Positions 16,552 through 25,787 are shown, numbered from the stretch's first letter. The stretch: DNA of 64,000 nucleotides from Paraburkholderia elongata (GCF_013177735.1 NZ_WOEZ01000183.1:52365-116364), one strand, 5' to 3'. A program made the numbers and translations. The notes: generated from the letters alone by a model not told the origin.

Positions 16552-17667
16552 ATGCAAACCCAAACCCATCCGCTGATTGCCCCGACGCTCGGCACCGCCC
16601 GTAATCTGACGAGTTTTCACTACGGTCCGGGCGGCGGGCAGAAAATTTACATCCAGTCGTCGCTGCATGCCGACGAGTTGCCCGGCATGCTGGTCTCGTG
16701 GGCGTTGCGCCGCAAGCTCGCGGCGCTGGAAGCCGCCGGCAAGGTGCGCGGCGAAGTCGTGATCGTGCCGGTGGCCAATCCGATCGGCCTGAATCAGCAC
16801 TTTCTCGGCCATTTGTCGGGCCGCTTCGAGACCAACAGCGCGCAGAACTTCAACCGCAATTTCTACGAACTGGCGGCGCTGATTCAGCCCGGCATCGAAG
16901 CGCGTCTGACCGACAACGTCGACGCCAATCGCACGGCAATCCGCGCGGCGATGCGTGAAGCGCTCGACGCGCAAAAGCCGGAAACCGAACTCGAATCGCA
17001 ACGACTGGCGCTGCAAAAACTCTCATGCGACGCCGATGTCGTGCTCGATCTGCACTGCGACTGGGAAGCTGCGATGCACCTCTACACGAACCCGGACCTG
17101 TGGCCGGAAGTCAAGCCGCTCGCCTGCTATCTGGACGCCAAGGCGTCGCTGCTGGCGCTGAATTCGGTGGGCAATCCGTTCGACGAAATCCACAGCTTCT
17201 GCTGGTCGGATCTGCGCGGCCATTACGGCGACCGTTTCCCGATTCCGAACGGCTCGATCTCGGTCACGATCGAACTGCGCGGTCAACGCGAAGTGTCGTA
17301 CGAGTACGCGGAGCGCGACGCCCAGGCGATCATCGAGTACCTGACCACGCGTGGCGTAATCGACGGCACGCCAGCACCGCTGCCGACGCTCGAATTCGCG
17401 GCCACGCCTTTGGCCGGCGCCGAGCCGATCGTCGCGCCGATTAGCGGCGTGCTGGTTTACCGCTGCGAAGTCGGAACTTGGGTCGATGTCGGCCATGAGA
17501 TCGCCGATATCGTCGATCCGTTGAGCGATCGCGTCGTGACGCTGAAGAGCAGCGTGGCCGGCGTGCTGTACGCGCGGCATTTGACGCGCTTCGCGACGGC
17601 CGGGCTGGAATTCGCGCGCATTGCCGGTGCGAAAGCGTTCAGAAGCGGGTCGTTGTTGAGCAACTAA
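16552..17667 (+). CDS. Succinylglutamate desuccinylase/aspartoacylase-family hydrolase
   Basis: A 371-residue zinc hydrolase of the AstE/AspA family, which removes acyl groups from N-acyl amino acids. The first zinc motif is HADE (residues 39-42, in SSLHADELPG) and the next conserved His is H168 in LDLHCDW; the general base region includes VTIELRGQREVS. A C-terminal domain (about 285-365) resembles a lipoyl-type barrel (PISGVLVYRCEVGTWVDVGHE). The ATG at 16552 fits homologues better than a TTG at 16531. Members of this subgroup include deacetylases for N-acetyl-diaminobutyrate; the substrate here is unknown. Confidence 0.82.
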   Translation: MQTQTHPLIAPTLGTARNLTSFHYGPGGGQKIYIQSSLHADELPGMLVSWALRRKLAALEAAGKVRGEVVIVPVANPIGLNQHFLGHLSGRFETNSAQNFNRNFYELAALIQPGIEARLTDNVDANRTAIRAAMREALDAQKPETELESQRLALQKLSCDADVVLDLHCDWEAAMHLYTNPDLWPEVKPLACYLDAKASLLALNSVGNPFDEIHSFCWSDLRGHYGDRFPIPNGSISVTIELRGQREVSYEYAERDAQAIIEYLTTRGVIDGTPAPLPTLEFAATPLAGAEPIVAPISGVLVYRCEVGTWVDVGHEIADIVDPLSDRVVTLKSSVAGVLYARHLTRFATAGLEFARIAGAKAFRSGSLLSN

Positions 17668-17723
17668 GGAACAGCTAGGGCAGCGCTTCCCGGTTTTGCC
17701 TGCGTAAAAGCTGTGCCCGCAAA

Positions 17724-17761
17724 GCAGATCGCCCGCTGTTTCAGCGGGCGATCTGCGTTTA
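17724..17761 (+). terminator. Rho-independent terminator
   Basis: A perfect 15-bp stem, GCAGATCGCCCGCTG (17724-17738) with its complement (17742-17756), a TTT loop and a short T tract. It ends the aspartoacylase-like gene. Confidence 0.85.
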
Positions 17762-17833
17762 CGCGTCTGTTGCGCAAGAACGGGTTGTTCAAAGGAGGCG
17801 GGCGAGTTGCTTGGAAACCGCTTATAAAACCGC

Positions 17834-17986
17834 TCAGAAAGCCGGAATGATCGCGCCTTTGATCTGCGCGTCCGGGCCGCTCATCGTGCCGATCTTGAGT
17901 TGTTTGTCATCGGCATGCGCAAACGTTGCCGTGAGCGAAACAGCGGCGATAGCGAGCAGATTCTGGATAATTGTCCGGCGTTGCAT
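17834..17986 (-). pseudogene. Truncated NlpA/MetQ-type binding protein remnant
   Basis: A 50-codon frame starts at an ATG (17986) with AGGGG upstream, has a signal peptide (IIQNLLAIAAVSLTATFAHA) and then DDKQLKIGTMSGPDAQIKG, the N-terminal signature of MetQ-family methionine binding proteins, which are near 270 residues. The frame ends a few codons later and the following bases show no similarity before the terminator at 17.75 kb. It appears to be the 5' end of a deleted gene that keeps its ribosome-binding site. Confidence 0.65.
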
Positions 17987-18285
17987 GCGTTCCCCTCGTG
18001 CGGTTTTGATTGATAGGCGCGGATCGTCGCATGCAGCCGATGCACCCGAAAACCAATCGTTTTTCACACGCTTATATGCACGATCCGGAAAAAGCTTATG
18101 AGCGGCGTGCCTTGCGTGATTTCAACTAGCGAAGCTATGTGAGTGTCGCGCCGGCGCGACAGATTTCAAAAATAAGCAAAGCTGTCACATACCTTACTCT
18201 GCGTTCCCTTAAATTTCGGGCCATCCCACGACCTCGCCAAAGAGCACGGCGTGGCGATCGCTTAATTTTTAATCGGAGAATTGCC

Positions 18286-19449
18286 TTGAATAAGAAAGTA
18301 TTGACCGCCGCTACTCTCGCCGTCTTCGCCAGCGCCGCCCATGCGCAAAGCAGCGTCACGCTGTATGGCCTGATCGATGCTGGTATTAGCTACGTGAACA
18401 ACTCGAAGGTTGGCACCAGCCACGACAAGCTCTTCAAGTACGACGACGGCGTTGCTCAAGGCAGCCGTTGGGGCTTGCGCGGCACCGAAGACCTCGGTGG
18501 CGGCCTGAAGGCGCTGTTCGTGTTGGAAAACGGTTTTAACAGCGGCAACGGCACGCTCGGCCAAGGCGGCGCGATGTTCGGCCGTCAAGCGTTTGTCGGT
18601 CTGTCGCAGAACAACGTCGGCTCGCTGACGTTCGGTCGCCAGTACTCGTTTTCGACGGATTACCTGGGCGGCAACTACTCGACCGGTGGCCAAACCGTCG
18701 CAGGTAACTACGCTTACCACATCAACGACGTCGACCAGCTGACGTCGAGCCGTATCAACAACGCAGTCAAGTTCAGCAGCGCGAATTTCGCAGGCCTGAC
18801 CTTCGGCGCGATGTACGGCTTCTCGAACCAGGCTGGCGCATTCGCCGGCGCACCGGCAACCGGCACGGTCGCAGCACCGGTCGCAGGTTCGTCGCGTGCA
18901 TACAGCTTTGGCGTGAACTACGCGAACGGCCCGTTCGGCGTCGGCGCAGCGTACACGGACATCCGTTACCCGAGCCAGGCAACCCCGGCGTTCTCGACGG
19001 CTATCGCCAACGTGTCGACGGGCAACGTGCGTGATCTGCGCACGTTCGGCGTCGGCGGCCGTTACTCGATCGGCGCAGCTACGCTGTGGGCGTTGTACAC
19101 GAACACGCGCTTCGCTCCGATCACGGGCGGCGCGACCACGTTCGCTGCGTACGAAGCGGGCGCGAAGTACGCATTCACGCCGGCGCTGACGGCTGGTGCG
19201 GGCTATACGTACATGCACCTGAGCAACGCGAACACGGGCCACTGGAACCAGGCTGACCTGAGCGTCGACTACGCACTGAGCAAGCGCACGGACGTCTACG
19301 CACTGGGCATCTATCAGATCGCTGCTGGCCACAACGGCACGCAAGATCTGCAAGCGCAGATCGGTTCGAGCACGAGCTACTTCAACACGTCGGGCACGGG
19401 TGCGGACAACCAACTGGCATTCCGCGTCGGTATCCGTCACAAGTTCTAA
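18286..19449 (+). CDS. Gram-negative trimeric porin
   Basis: A 387-residue outer-membrane porin of the betaproteobacterial OmpC-like type. The start is a TTG at 18286 with GGAGA 6 bp upstream; it gives a textbook signal peptide (NKKVLTAATLAVFASAAHA) and mature QSSVTLYGLIDAGISYVNN. Family features include GSRWGLRGTEDLGGGLKA, VGLSQNNVGSLTFGRQY and a C-terminal AFRVGIRHKF ending in Phe for BAM recognition. Usual length is 350-400. A terminator follows. Substrate preference cannot be read. Confidence 0.92.
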   Translation: MNKKVLTAATLAVFASAAHAQSSVTLYGLIDAGISYVNNSKVGTSHDKLFKYDDGVAQGSRWGLRGTEDLGGGLKALFVLENGFNSGNGTLGQGGAMFGRQAFVGLSQNNVGSLTFGRQYSFSTDYLGGNYSTGGQTVAGNYAYHINDVDQLTSSRINNAVKFSSANFAGLTFGAMYGFSNQAGAFAGAPATGTVAAPVAGSSRAYSFGVNYANGPFGVGAAYTDIRYPSQATPAFSTAIANVSTGNVRDLRTFGVGGRYSIGAATLWALYTNTRFAPITGGATTFAAYEAGAKYAFTPALTAGAGYTYMHLSNANTGHWNQADLSVDYALSKRTDVYALGIYQIAAGHNGTQDLQAQIGSSTSYFNTSGTGADNQLAFRVGIRHKF

Positions 19450-19505
19450 GCGAGTCTTGCCTTGCCGACGAGGAGCGCAAGTTCCTTGCGGTGCTGAGGT
19501 TCTGG

Positions 19506-19532
19506 AAAACGCCCTGCGGGGCGTTTTTCTTT
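19506..19532 (+). terminator. Rho-independent terminator after porin
   Basis: Stem AAAACGCCC (19506-19514) with GGGCGTTTT (19519-19527), a 4-nt loop and a T-rich tail. Confidence 0.85.
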
Positions 19533-19585
19533 TGGGGGGGCGGTTCGAGTGCTATTCGACGTACTCCACGCGCCCACGCCGACAC

Positions 19586-19909
19586 TTACGCCGCGAGCTT
19601 CATACTCACTAGCCGATTCAGACTGACGCCCTGTTCAGCCGCTTGCATTGCGAGCGCGCGATGCTGCTCCGGCGGAATCCGAACTCTGAACTCGCCGCTG
19701 TAGCGCTTCTCGGCCAAGGGTTCGGGTACCGCCTCACCGCTTTCCTGCATATCCGCGACTGCTTCGGCGACAGCAGCGCGAATTCCCTTCAACGCGGTAT
19801 CCGGCGTGCGCGCGAGCCACGACAATGACGGAAACTCCGCGCACAAGCCGACATGTTCGCCGTCCTCCGGCGACCAGGTAACGCGATAGGTGTAGTGATC
19901 AGCGGGCAT
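19586..19909 (-). CDS. hicB: HicB-family antitoxin
   Basis: A 107-residue antitoxin. The N-terminal half (YTYRVTWSPEDGEHVGLCAEFPSLSWLA) is the HicB partial RNase-H-like fold that binds HicA, and the C-terminal segment (SGEFRVRIPPEQHRALAMQAAEQGVSLN) is a ribbon-helix-helix domain that binds DNA. Its start overlaps the end of the hicA-like gene by 11 bp. In such pairs HicB neutralises the toxin and represses the operon. Confidence 0.85.
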   Translation of the reverse strand: MPADHYTYRVTWSPEDGEHVGLCAEFPSLSWLARTPDTALKGIRAAVAEAVADMQESGEAVPEPLAEKRYSGEFRVRIPPEQHRALAMQAAEQGVSLNRLVSMKLAA

Positions 19910-20150
19910 GTTGACTCTCCGTGAGCTTTTCTATGGCTTGTAATACCTGACGCACCTGATACGCCTTGGCTTTGCCGTTATCGTTTTGAATGTTGACGCG
20001 AGGATCTCCTGGCCATGGTGTTTTGAACACTGCGTGGCTCGTGCCCGAGCGGCGTGGTTCGCCGAAATATTGCGTGCACACCTTGAGCAACGCCGAGAAA
20101 CGGACGTTGGTCGGCTCGCGGCGCATTTGGCCAAGAATTTTCTCCGTCAT
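19899..20150 (-). CDS. hicA: HicA-family mRNA interferase toxin
   Basis: An 83-residue protein matching HicA, a double-stranded-RNA-binding-fold ribonuclease that cleaves mRNA. The conserved catalytic His is in RRSGTSHAVFK, followed by a basic segment and VRQVLQAIEKL. HicA proteins are normally 55-90 residues. It precedes the antitoxin gene, the usual hicAB order, with an 11-bp overlap. An inverted repeat lies just upstream of its start and may be the HicB operator. Confidence 0.83.
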   Translation of the reverse strand: MTEKILGQMRREPTNVRFSALLKVCTQYFGEPRRSGTSHAVFKTPWPGDPRVNIQNDNGKAKAYQVRQVLQAIEKLTESQHAR

Positions 20151-20155
20151 GAATC

Positions 20156-20179
20156 AATGGTGCCATTAGTGACACCATT
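20156..20179. promoter_or_regulatory. Inverted repeat upstream of hicA, candidate operator
   Basis: AATGGTG (20156-20162) and CACCATT (20173-20179) form perfect 7-bp arms around a 10-bp spacer, starting 6 bp before the hicA ATG. A second inverted repeat, TACTGAT (20205-20211) with ATCAGTA (20219-20225), lies further upstream. Either could be the autoregulatory site of the HicB ribbon-helix-helix domain. Confidence 0.45.
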
Positions 20180-20309
20180 TTTCAAGCGTCAGGCTGAAGT
20201 GTGATACTGATCAAATCTATCAGTAGCGGCCTTGCGCCACCCCGCCACTTCCAGCGCTGCCGCTGCATCTGGTACGCTGCGGCCTTTGCTACCGCTTGCA
20301 TTGGACTCG

Positions 20310-20699
20310 ATGGAAACCCCTTTCAATGACCGCGGCGTGTCGGTCACGCGTAACGCACTCTCGTCGGCCGGCCAGGTCTTTCCGCTGCGCGATATCGTCG
20401 ACGTGCAAGTCGTCACCGTGCAGAAGAACAAAGTCCTGCCGCGCGCAATCTCGCTCGTCGGACTCGTGGGCGTTATTGTCGGCGGGATATTGCGCTCCCC
20501 CGTCGGCATGGTATGCGGCACGATGTTGATCGTGGTCGGCTGGCTCACGTGGGCGACTCAGGACATCACGCATCGTTTGATGGTGCAGACCGCGAATGGC
20601 TTGCGTGAAGCGCTCATGAGCACCGACCGCGAGTTCGTCGAACGCGTCGCCGCGGCCGTGCATGAAGCAAAGGCAGCCGCTGGGGCGGCCAAGGCCTGA
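20310..20699 (+). CDS. DUF6232-like small membrane protein
   Basis: A 129-residue protein. Residues 1-50 read as a soluble strand-rich part (FNDRGVSVTRNALSSAGQVFPLRDI), then two hydrophobic helices separated by a short turn (AISLVGLVGVIVGGIL and GTMLIVVGWLTW), then a soluble tail. This arrangement matches the DUF6232 family as I recall it. The ATG at 20310 gives the family-like start; the longer frame from 20232 is Ala/Ser-rich and unlikely. Function unknown. Confidence 0.65.
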   Translation: METPFNDRGVSVTRNALSSAGQVFPLRDIVDVQVVTVQKNKVLPRAISLVGLVGVIVGGILRSPVGMVCGTMLIVVGWLTWATQDITHRLMVQTANGLREALMSTDREFVERVAAAVHEAKAAAGAAKA

Positions 20700-20843
20700 G
20701 CGGCCGCCATCCGCAAAACGCCAGGCGTCGCGTTAACACAAATTTGATTCGCGACGCGGCAGCTTTTGCGCTTCGTTGAGGCTCGCGCCGCTAGAGTGGT
20801 TGGGTATCAACAACGCGCGCCGCCTCGCCGAATCGGTGCAATC

Positions 20844-21197
20844 ATGATGCTCACGTCCGTAGCAACGTCTGAAATCGCCGCCCCGCGCACACAGCGCGCA
20901 CCACGCGAATCGCACATTCCCCGCCGCACGCATGTCGTCGTCCCCCTCGTCATCATCGACGTTACCGTGCCCGGCACTTCGTCGGCAAACGGACGGCGCG
21001 CGTTGCATACCGCCCTCGGAGACGATCTGCGTCTCTACGTCGTGACCGTCGACCAACAGCACGAGCGCGTGACCTTTCGTGTCGAAGTCACCTCGCGCTC
21101 GCTCGACGACGTGATCGGCCTGCTGACGGCCACCCTCGACCGCGCAACGCTCGGTCGCGCGGAAGTCACCGTGATCCGCCGTCCGCGCGACTATTGA
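20844..21197 (+). CDS. Hypothetical protein, 117 aa
   Basis: A soluble protein with an Arg-rich N-terminus and a central hydrophobic strand (HVVVPLVIIDVTVPG). The C-terminal 50 residues (FRVEVTSRSLDDVIGLLTATL) alternate like an alpha/beta sandwich. I do not recognise it. The stop codon overlaps an FNR-like palindrome that belongs to the next intergenic region. The start is chosen at an ATG pair (20844/20847); the ribosome-binding site is weak. Confidence 0.5.
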   Translation: MMLTSVATSEIAAPRTQRAPRESHIPRRTHVVVPLVIIDVTVPGTSSANGRRALHTALGDDLRLYVVTVDQQHERVTFRVEVTSRSLDDVIGLLTATLDRATLGRAEVTVIRRPRDY

Positions 21198-21207
21198 CAT
21201 AGATCAA
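21194..21207. promoter_or_regulatory. FNR/Anr-like box
   Basis: TTGACATAGATCAA matches the FNR/Anr consensus TTGAT-N4-ATCAA with one mismatch. It lies 255 bp before the lipoprotein gene at 21462 and overlaps the stop of the preceding gene. Confidence 0.4.
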
Positions 21208-21461
21208 TGCTTGCACGGGCAACTTGCTAGCCTTCCCCCAAACCTTTACACATCTTTGCAATTGCCCGCGGGTGGCCGTGTAGAGTCGCCGCTCCTGTTA
21301 TCGCGTGTTCCCTCCCGCAGGCCCCCGCAAGCGTCCCGGTTTCCCCGCCCACGCCGCGGCAATCCACTGAGATTGCCGCCAGTGCTGTTCGAGTTGTCCA
21401 ACCGGCAGCTCACGATGCATCGCCTTCGCCAGGGACCCGCCTTTTTGCAAAGCGTGATCCT

Positions 21462-22577
21462 ATGTTCCTGTCGTCTCTCGATGCCGCGCGCCGGCATGTC
21501 GGTCTTCATTTCGGTCCTCATTTCCGACTTCATTTTCGTCGTTCAGCCGCAGCGGCGCTGGTCGTAGCCGGCGCGCTCGCCGCGCTGACCGGTTGCTCCA
21601 CCACCTTTCCCACCCCCACGCCGCCGGCCCCCAATGCCGCGCTGATCAACGGCGGCAACGATGGCCTGCTAATTCCGCTGCACGTGGAGCGCGCCGACGA
21701 AGATCACGCACGCCTCGGCCTACCGGTCCAGCTCGACGGCAAGCCGGTATACATGGCGCTCGACACCGGGACGCAAGGCACGCGGGTGTTGAAGTCGGTG
21801 CTGCCGGGTTCGAACTATGCAAGCGCCGGCGGCGTGACGTCGTTGTCGTTCGCGAACGGCGTGGAGATTCTCGGCTCGGCCGTCAAGGTGCCGTTCAGCC
21901 TCGCCGGCACCACGCCAACGCCGATCGCCGCGCAAGCGGTGGACGTCGTGCGCTGCCTGCCGAACGCGCGGAAGTGCGTCGGGATGGACGGCTACACCGG
22001 TGAATTCGGCTGGGCGTTTTCCGGCATCGTCGGCGTCGGCGCCGCGCAACCGGACGATAGCTGCTGTACCCAACCGTTACGCGCGTTGCCCGGCAACATC
22101 GGCCAACGTTATCTGGTGCACTCGAACTTCGCGAAGCCGTACATGGTGTTGAGCCCCTCGAGCGCCATTACAAAGGACTACACCATGGTGCCGATGACGG
22201 TGTCGAAAGACGGCACGGCGCAATGGCCGCGAGGCTGCGTGAATGTGGGCGACAAGATGACCTTCTGCGCGCCGCTGGTGTTCGCAACCGGCAGCACCGG
22301 CATGATCCGCATCGAAATGGACAAAGCGCCCAACTGGACCGGAGACGGCGAGGTCGGCAATGTGCTCGATCAGGGCAACTATGCGACGGCCATCGGCACG
22401 GGTTCATGGGTGCACCGTTACGAGAAGGCGCAAGTCACGATCGTCAAGGCGAAGCCGGACGCTAACCGCATCGTGGTCGGTTTGATGGCCATGCAGAATA
22501 TCGACGTGCTGTTCGATTTCCCGCGTGGGCAATTCGGTTTGCATGCGGAAAAAGAGAGCGAACGATTCGCCCCGTGA
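21462..22577 (+). CDS. Lipoprotein with aspartyl-protease-like DTG motif
   Basis: A 371-residue predicted lipoprotein: a His/Phe/Arg-rich start, a hydrophobic helix (AAAALVVAGALAALTGC) with lipobox LTGC, a Pro-rich linker and a domain beginning GNDGLLIPLHVE. The motif VYMALDTGTQGTRVLKS resembles the catalytic D-T-G of retropepsin-like aspartyl proteases; a second catalytic half is not obvious. The rest has Cys-rich stretches (RCLPNARKCVG, DSCCTQP, CVNVGDKMTFC). Function unknown. It ends at a strong bidirectional terminator. Confidence 0.7.
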   Translation: MFLSSLDAARRHVGLHFGPHFRLHFRRSAAAALVVAGALAALTGCSTTFPTPTPPAPNAALINGGNDGLLIPLHVERADEDHARLGLPVQLDGKPVYMALDTGTQGTRVLKSVLPGSNYASAGGVTSLSFANGVEILGSAVKVPFSLAGTTPTPIAAQAVDVVRCLPNARKCVGMDGYTGEFGWAFSGIVGVGAAQPDDSCCTQPLRALPGNIGQRYLVHSNFAKPYMVLSPSSAITKDYTMVPMTVSKDGTAQWPRGCVNVGDKMTFCAPLVFATGSTGMIRIEMDKAPNWTGDGEVGNVLDQGNYATAIGTGSWVHRYEKAQVTIVKAKPDANRIVVGLMAMQNIDVLFDFPRGQFGLHAEKESERFAP

Positions 22578-22594
22578 TATTCATCAATCGATAA

Positions 22595-22632
22595 AAAAGG
22601 CCGTGCGAAAAAATTCGCACGGCCTTTTCTTA
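22595..22632. terminator. Bidirectional terminator
   Basis: A 15-bp stem, AAAAGGCCGTGCGAA (22595-22609) with its complement (22614-22628), an AAAA loop and T tracts on both strands. It serves the lipoprotein gene and the convergent glgP. Confidence 0.85.
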
Positions 22633-22673
22633 TTTGAACACGCATTTGAGCAAGCGCCACAAACGCGCCCGCG

Positions 22674-25127
22674 TCACTCCATACTGAGCGGATTCACGTG
22701 CCAGATGTTGCGCGCATATTCGCCGATGGTGCGGTCCGAAGAAAACTGTCCCATGCCTGCGACGTTCTCGATCGCGCTCTCGGCCCACGCGCGCTTGTCG
22801 ACGAAACGCGCATCCACTTCGTCCTGCGCTTTCGCAAACGCGGCGAAATCGGCGAGCACCATATAGTGATCGCCCCAATCCACCAACGTGTGGAAGATGT
22901 CCGAGAAGCGCAGTGGATCATCCGGAGAGAAGAAGCCCGTGCGAATCTGGTCGAGCGCCATACGCAGTTCCGGATTCTCCTCGTACACGTGCCGCGGCCG
23001 GTAGCCGGTGGCGCGCAGGTCGTCCACTTCGTCGGCGGTATGGCCGAAGATAAAGATGTTCTCGCGCCCCACTGCTTCGCAGATCTCGATGTTGGCGCCG
23101 TCCATTGTGCCGATTGTCAACGCGCCGTTCAGCGCGAGTTTCATGTTGCCGGTGCCTGATGCTTCGGTGCCGGCCATCGAAATCTGCTCCGACAGATCGG
23201 CCGCCGGAATGATCAACTCGGCCACGCTCACGCCGTAGTTCGGCACGAACACCACCTTGAGGCGATCGCCGATCAACGGATCGTGATTGACCTTCTCGCT
23301 AACATCGCCGATCAGCTTGATGATCGTCTTCGCCATGCGATACGCGGACGCGGCCTTGCCGGCGAACATCACCACGCGCGGCACCCAATCGCGCTCCGGA
23401 TTCGCGCGAATCTGGTTATAGCGCACGATCACGTGCAGCACGTTCAGCAACTGCCGCTTGTATTCGTGAATGCGCTTGACCTGAAGATCGAACAACGCAT
23501 CGGGATCGAAGTGCAGTTTGGTGTGATGCGCGAGCCGCTGCACGAGCCGCACCTTGTTCTGCCGCTTCGCTTCACGGAAGGCGTCGATGAACGCACTGTC
23601 GTTGCGCAGAGCGCGTAGTTGTTCCAGCTCGAACAGGTTGCTGCGCCAATGCGTGCCGATCTGCTGGTCGATCAGCGACGACAGCGACGGACTCGCCTGC
23701 GCCAGCCAGCGCCGCGGCGTGATGCCGTTGGTGACGTTGGTGAAACGGTCCGGATAGAGGCGCGCGAAGTCGGCGAAAATATCGCGTGTCATCAGTTGCG
23801 AGTGCAACTTCGATACGCCATTCACCTTGTGACTCGCGACGATCGCCAGATACGCCATCCGCACACGCCGCTGGCCATATTCGTCGACCAGCGAAATGCG
23901 GCGGATCATCTCGCCGTCATGTCCCAATTGTTCGCTGACATGCTTGAGAAACCCCGCGTTGATCTCGAAGATGATCTCAAGATGTCGCGGCAAAAGGCGC
24001 GCAAGCATCTCGACGTCCCACGTTTCGAGCGCTTCGGGCATCAAGGTGTGGTTCGTGTACGAGAAGATCTTGGTGACGTGCTGCCATGCCTTGTCCCACG
24101 GCTGATGATGAACATCCACCAGCAAACGCATCAGTTCCGGAATCGCCAGCACCGGGTGCGTATCGTTCAGATGCACCGCGACCTTTTCGGAGAAGCGTCC
24201 GAACGTACTGTGCGTGCGCTGATAGCGGCGAATCAAGTCCTGCATCGTCGCTGAAACAAAGAAGTACTCCTGACGCAGCCGCAGCTCGCGGCCGGCCGGC
24301 GTCGAATCGTCCGGATAGAGCAGCCGCGACACGTTCTCAGACATGTTCTTGGTGTCGACCGCGTTGCGGTAATCGCCGCGATTGAACGCGCCGAGGTCGA
24401 GCTCCTCGGTTGCGCGCGCGGACCACAGGCGCAGCGTGTTCGTCGCACTGGTCGCGTAACCCGGAATGACCGTGTCGTAGGCCGTGGCATTTACATGCTC
24501 CGTGTCGATCCACTCGACATGCTCGCCGCGCTGCACCGTGCGGCCGCCGAAATGCACCATGTACTTGATCTCGGGCCGCGGAAACTCCCACGGATTGCCC
24601 GCGCGCAGCCAGTAGTCCGGCGCTTCGACCTGCTCGCCGTCGACGATCTCCTGGCGGAACATCCCATATTCGTAACGAATGCCATAGCCGAAGCCCGGAA
24701 TGCCGAGCGTCGCCATCGAATCGAGAAAACAGGCCGCGAGCCGCCCAAGGCCGCCGTTGCCGAGGGCTGCGTCCGGCTCGATATTGACCAGCGTGTCCAT
24801 GTCGACACCGAGACTCGCGAGCGCTTCCTTCATCTGATCGTGGATGCCGAGCGCGAGCAACGCGTTCGTAAACGTGCGGCCGATCAGGAATTCCATCGAC
24901 AGGTAGTAGACGCGTTTGACGTCCTGTTCGTACTGCAGGCGCGTGGTCTTCATCCAGCGCGCGACCAGCCGGTCACGCACGGCGAGCGCCGCGGCGTGCA
25001 GCCAGTCATGCGGGTGAGCGGTGACGGCGTCCTTGCCGACGCCGTACATCATGCGATTGGAAATTGAGCGCCGTAGCGCGTCGACGGTACTGTTGAGCTG
25101 GTCGAATTCCAGATCGACGGCTGTCAT
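22674..25127 (-). CDS. glgP: Glycogen/alpha-glucan phosphorylase
   Basis: An 817-residue GT35 phosphorylase that releases glucose 1-phosphate from glycogen or maltodextrin. The PLP-binding segment EASGTGNMKLALNGALTIGT and the N-terminal VYYLSMEFLIGRTFTNAL are both present, and length matches the family (about 800-830). The ATG at 25127 has GGAGG 6 bp upstream on its strand and is preferred to the ATG at 25157. It stands alone here, without other glycogen genes. Confidence 0.96.
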   Translation of the reverse strand: MTAVDLEFDQLNSTVDALRRSISNRMMYGVGKDAVTAHPHDWLHAAALAVRDRLVARWMKTTRLQYEQDVKRVYYLSMEFLIGRTFTNALLALGIHDQMKEALASLGVDMDTLVNIEPDAALGNGGLGRLAACFLDSMATLGIPGFGYGIRYEYGMFRQEIVDGEQVEAPDYWLRAGNPWEFPRPEIKYMVHFGGRTVQRGEHVEWIDTEHVNATAYDTVIPGYATSATNTLRLWSARATEELDLGAFNRGDYRNAVDTKNMSENVSRLLYPDDSTPAGRELRLRQEYFFVSATMQDLIRRYQRTHSTFGRFSEKVAVHLNDTHPVLAIPELMRLLVDVHHQPWDKAWQHVTKIFSYTNHTLMPEALETWDVEMLARLLPRHLEIIFEINAGFLKHVSEQLGHDGEMIRRISLVDEYGQRRVRMAYLAIVASHKVNGVSKLHSQLMTRDIFADFARLYPDRFTNVTNGITPRRWLAQASPSLSSLIDQQIGTHWRSNLFELEQLRALRNDSAFIDAFREAKRQNKVRLVQRLAHHTKLHFDPDALFDLQVKRIHEYKRQLLNVLHVIVRYNQIRANPERDWVPRVVMFAGKAASAYRMAKTIIKLIGDVSEKVNHDPLIGDRLKVVFVPNYGVSVAELIIPAADLSEQISMAGTEASGTGNMKLALNGALTIGTMDGANIEICEAVGRENIFIFGHTADEVDDLRATGYRPRHVYEENPELRMALDQIRTGFFSPDDPLRFSDIFHTLVDWGDHYMVLADFAAFAKAQDEVDARFVDKRAWAESAIENVAGMGQFSSDRTIGEYARNIWHVNPLSME

Positions 25128-25787
25128 CGAAGCCTCCGGGGAAAAACGACGCGGCATACGCGAACCGCATAGATGACGGACGGGAGGCGCGTGCCGGTCA
25201 GGCGGGTTAACAAACAGAGTACGACATTTTACGGCCCGCGGACATCGGCGAGCGCGAGCGGGGGCTCACGCACATGCCATGCCCGCCGACACACGCTGCT
25301 TCACGGGTTTTGCGCACGTACGCGGTGCAGGCGGCCGGTGCGCAGCACTGCGCGCGTGCATCGGCCCGTAAAACAGGCAAACACTGGCGAAACGATGGCG
25401 AGCGATGCAAGCCACCAGCATGGGAGAGGCAGCACGATTATCTTTTCCAACGTGTGTCTTGCCGATGAATGCGTTGACCGGTTCGATGCGTGGTCAAATC
25501 GGGGCACCTCGTCTGCTGAACGGTTATAGCCGAAGTGGTGTGTGACAGCGTGGCCCAGTGCCGGTTCGAAGATGCCGCACGGACTTGACCGTTAGTTGCA
25601 TTGCGAACGCCCGACAAAGCGCCCCGCCCTGCCCGCTTCCCAGCACGATTTCGACGTCTCTGTAACAATCGCTCCATTCACTGCGCGAGCCGCCCTGACC
25701 GCTGGACTCAGGCCCCGTGCGCTTCACTCCACGCAACCCTGCCGCTTGTGCGCCGCGCCGCCCCTCCGACGCGCCCGGCGCTGCGGC
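25128..25787. other. Intergenic region between glgP and the MFS gene
   Basis: About 660 bp between divergent genes. The frames present are short, Cys/Arg/Ala-rich and unlike real proteins. Promoters for both genes must lie here, but I cannot identify boxes or operators. Confidence 0.5.
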
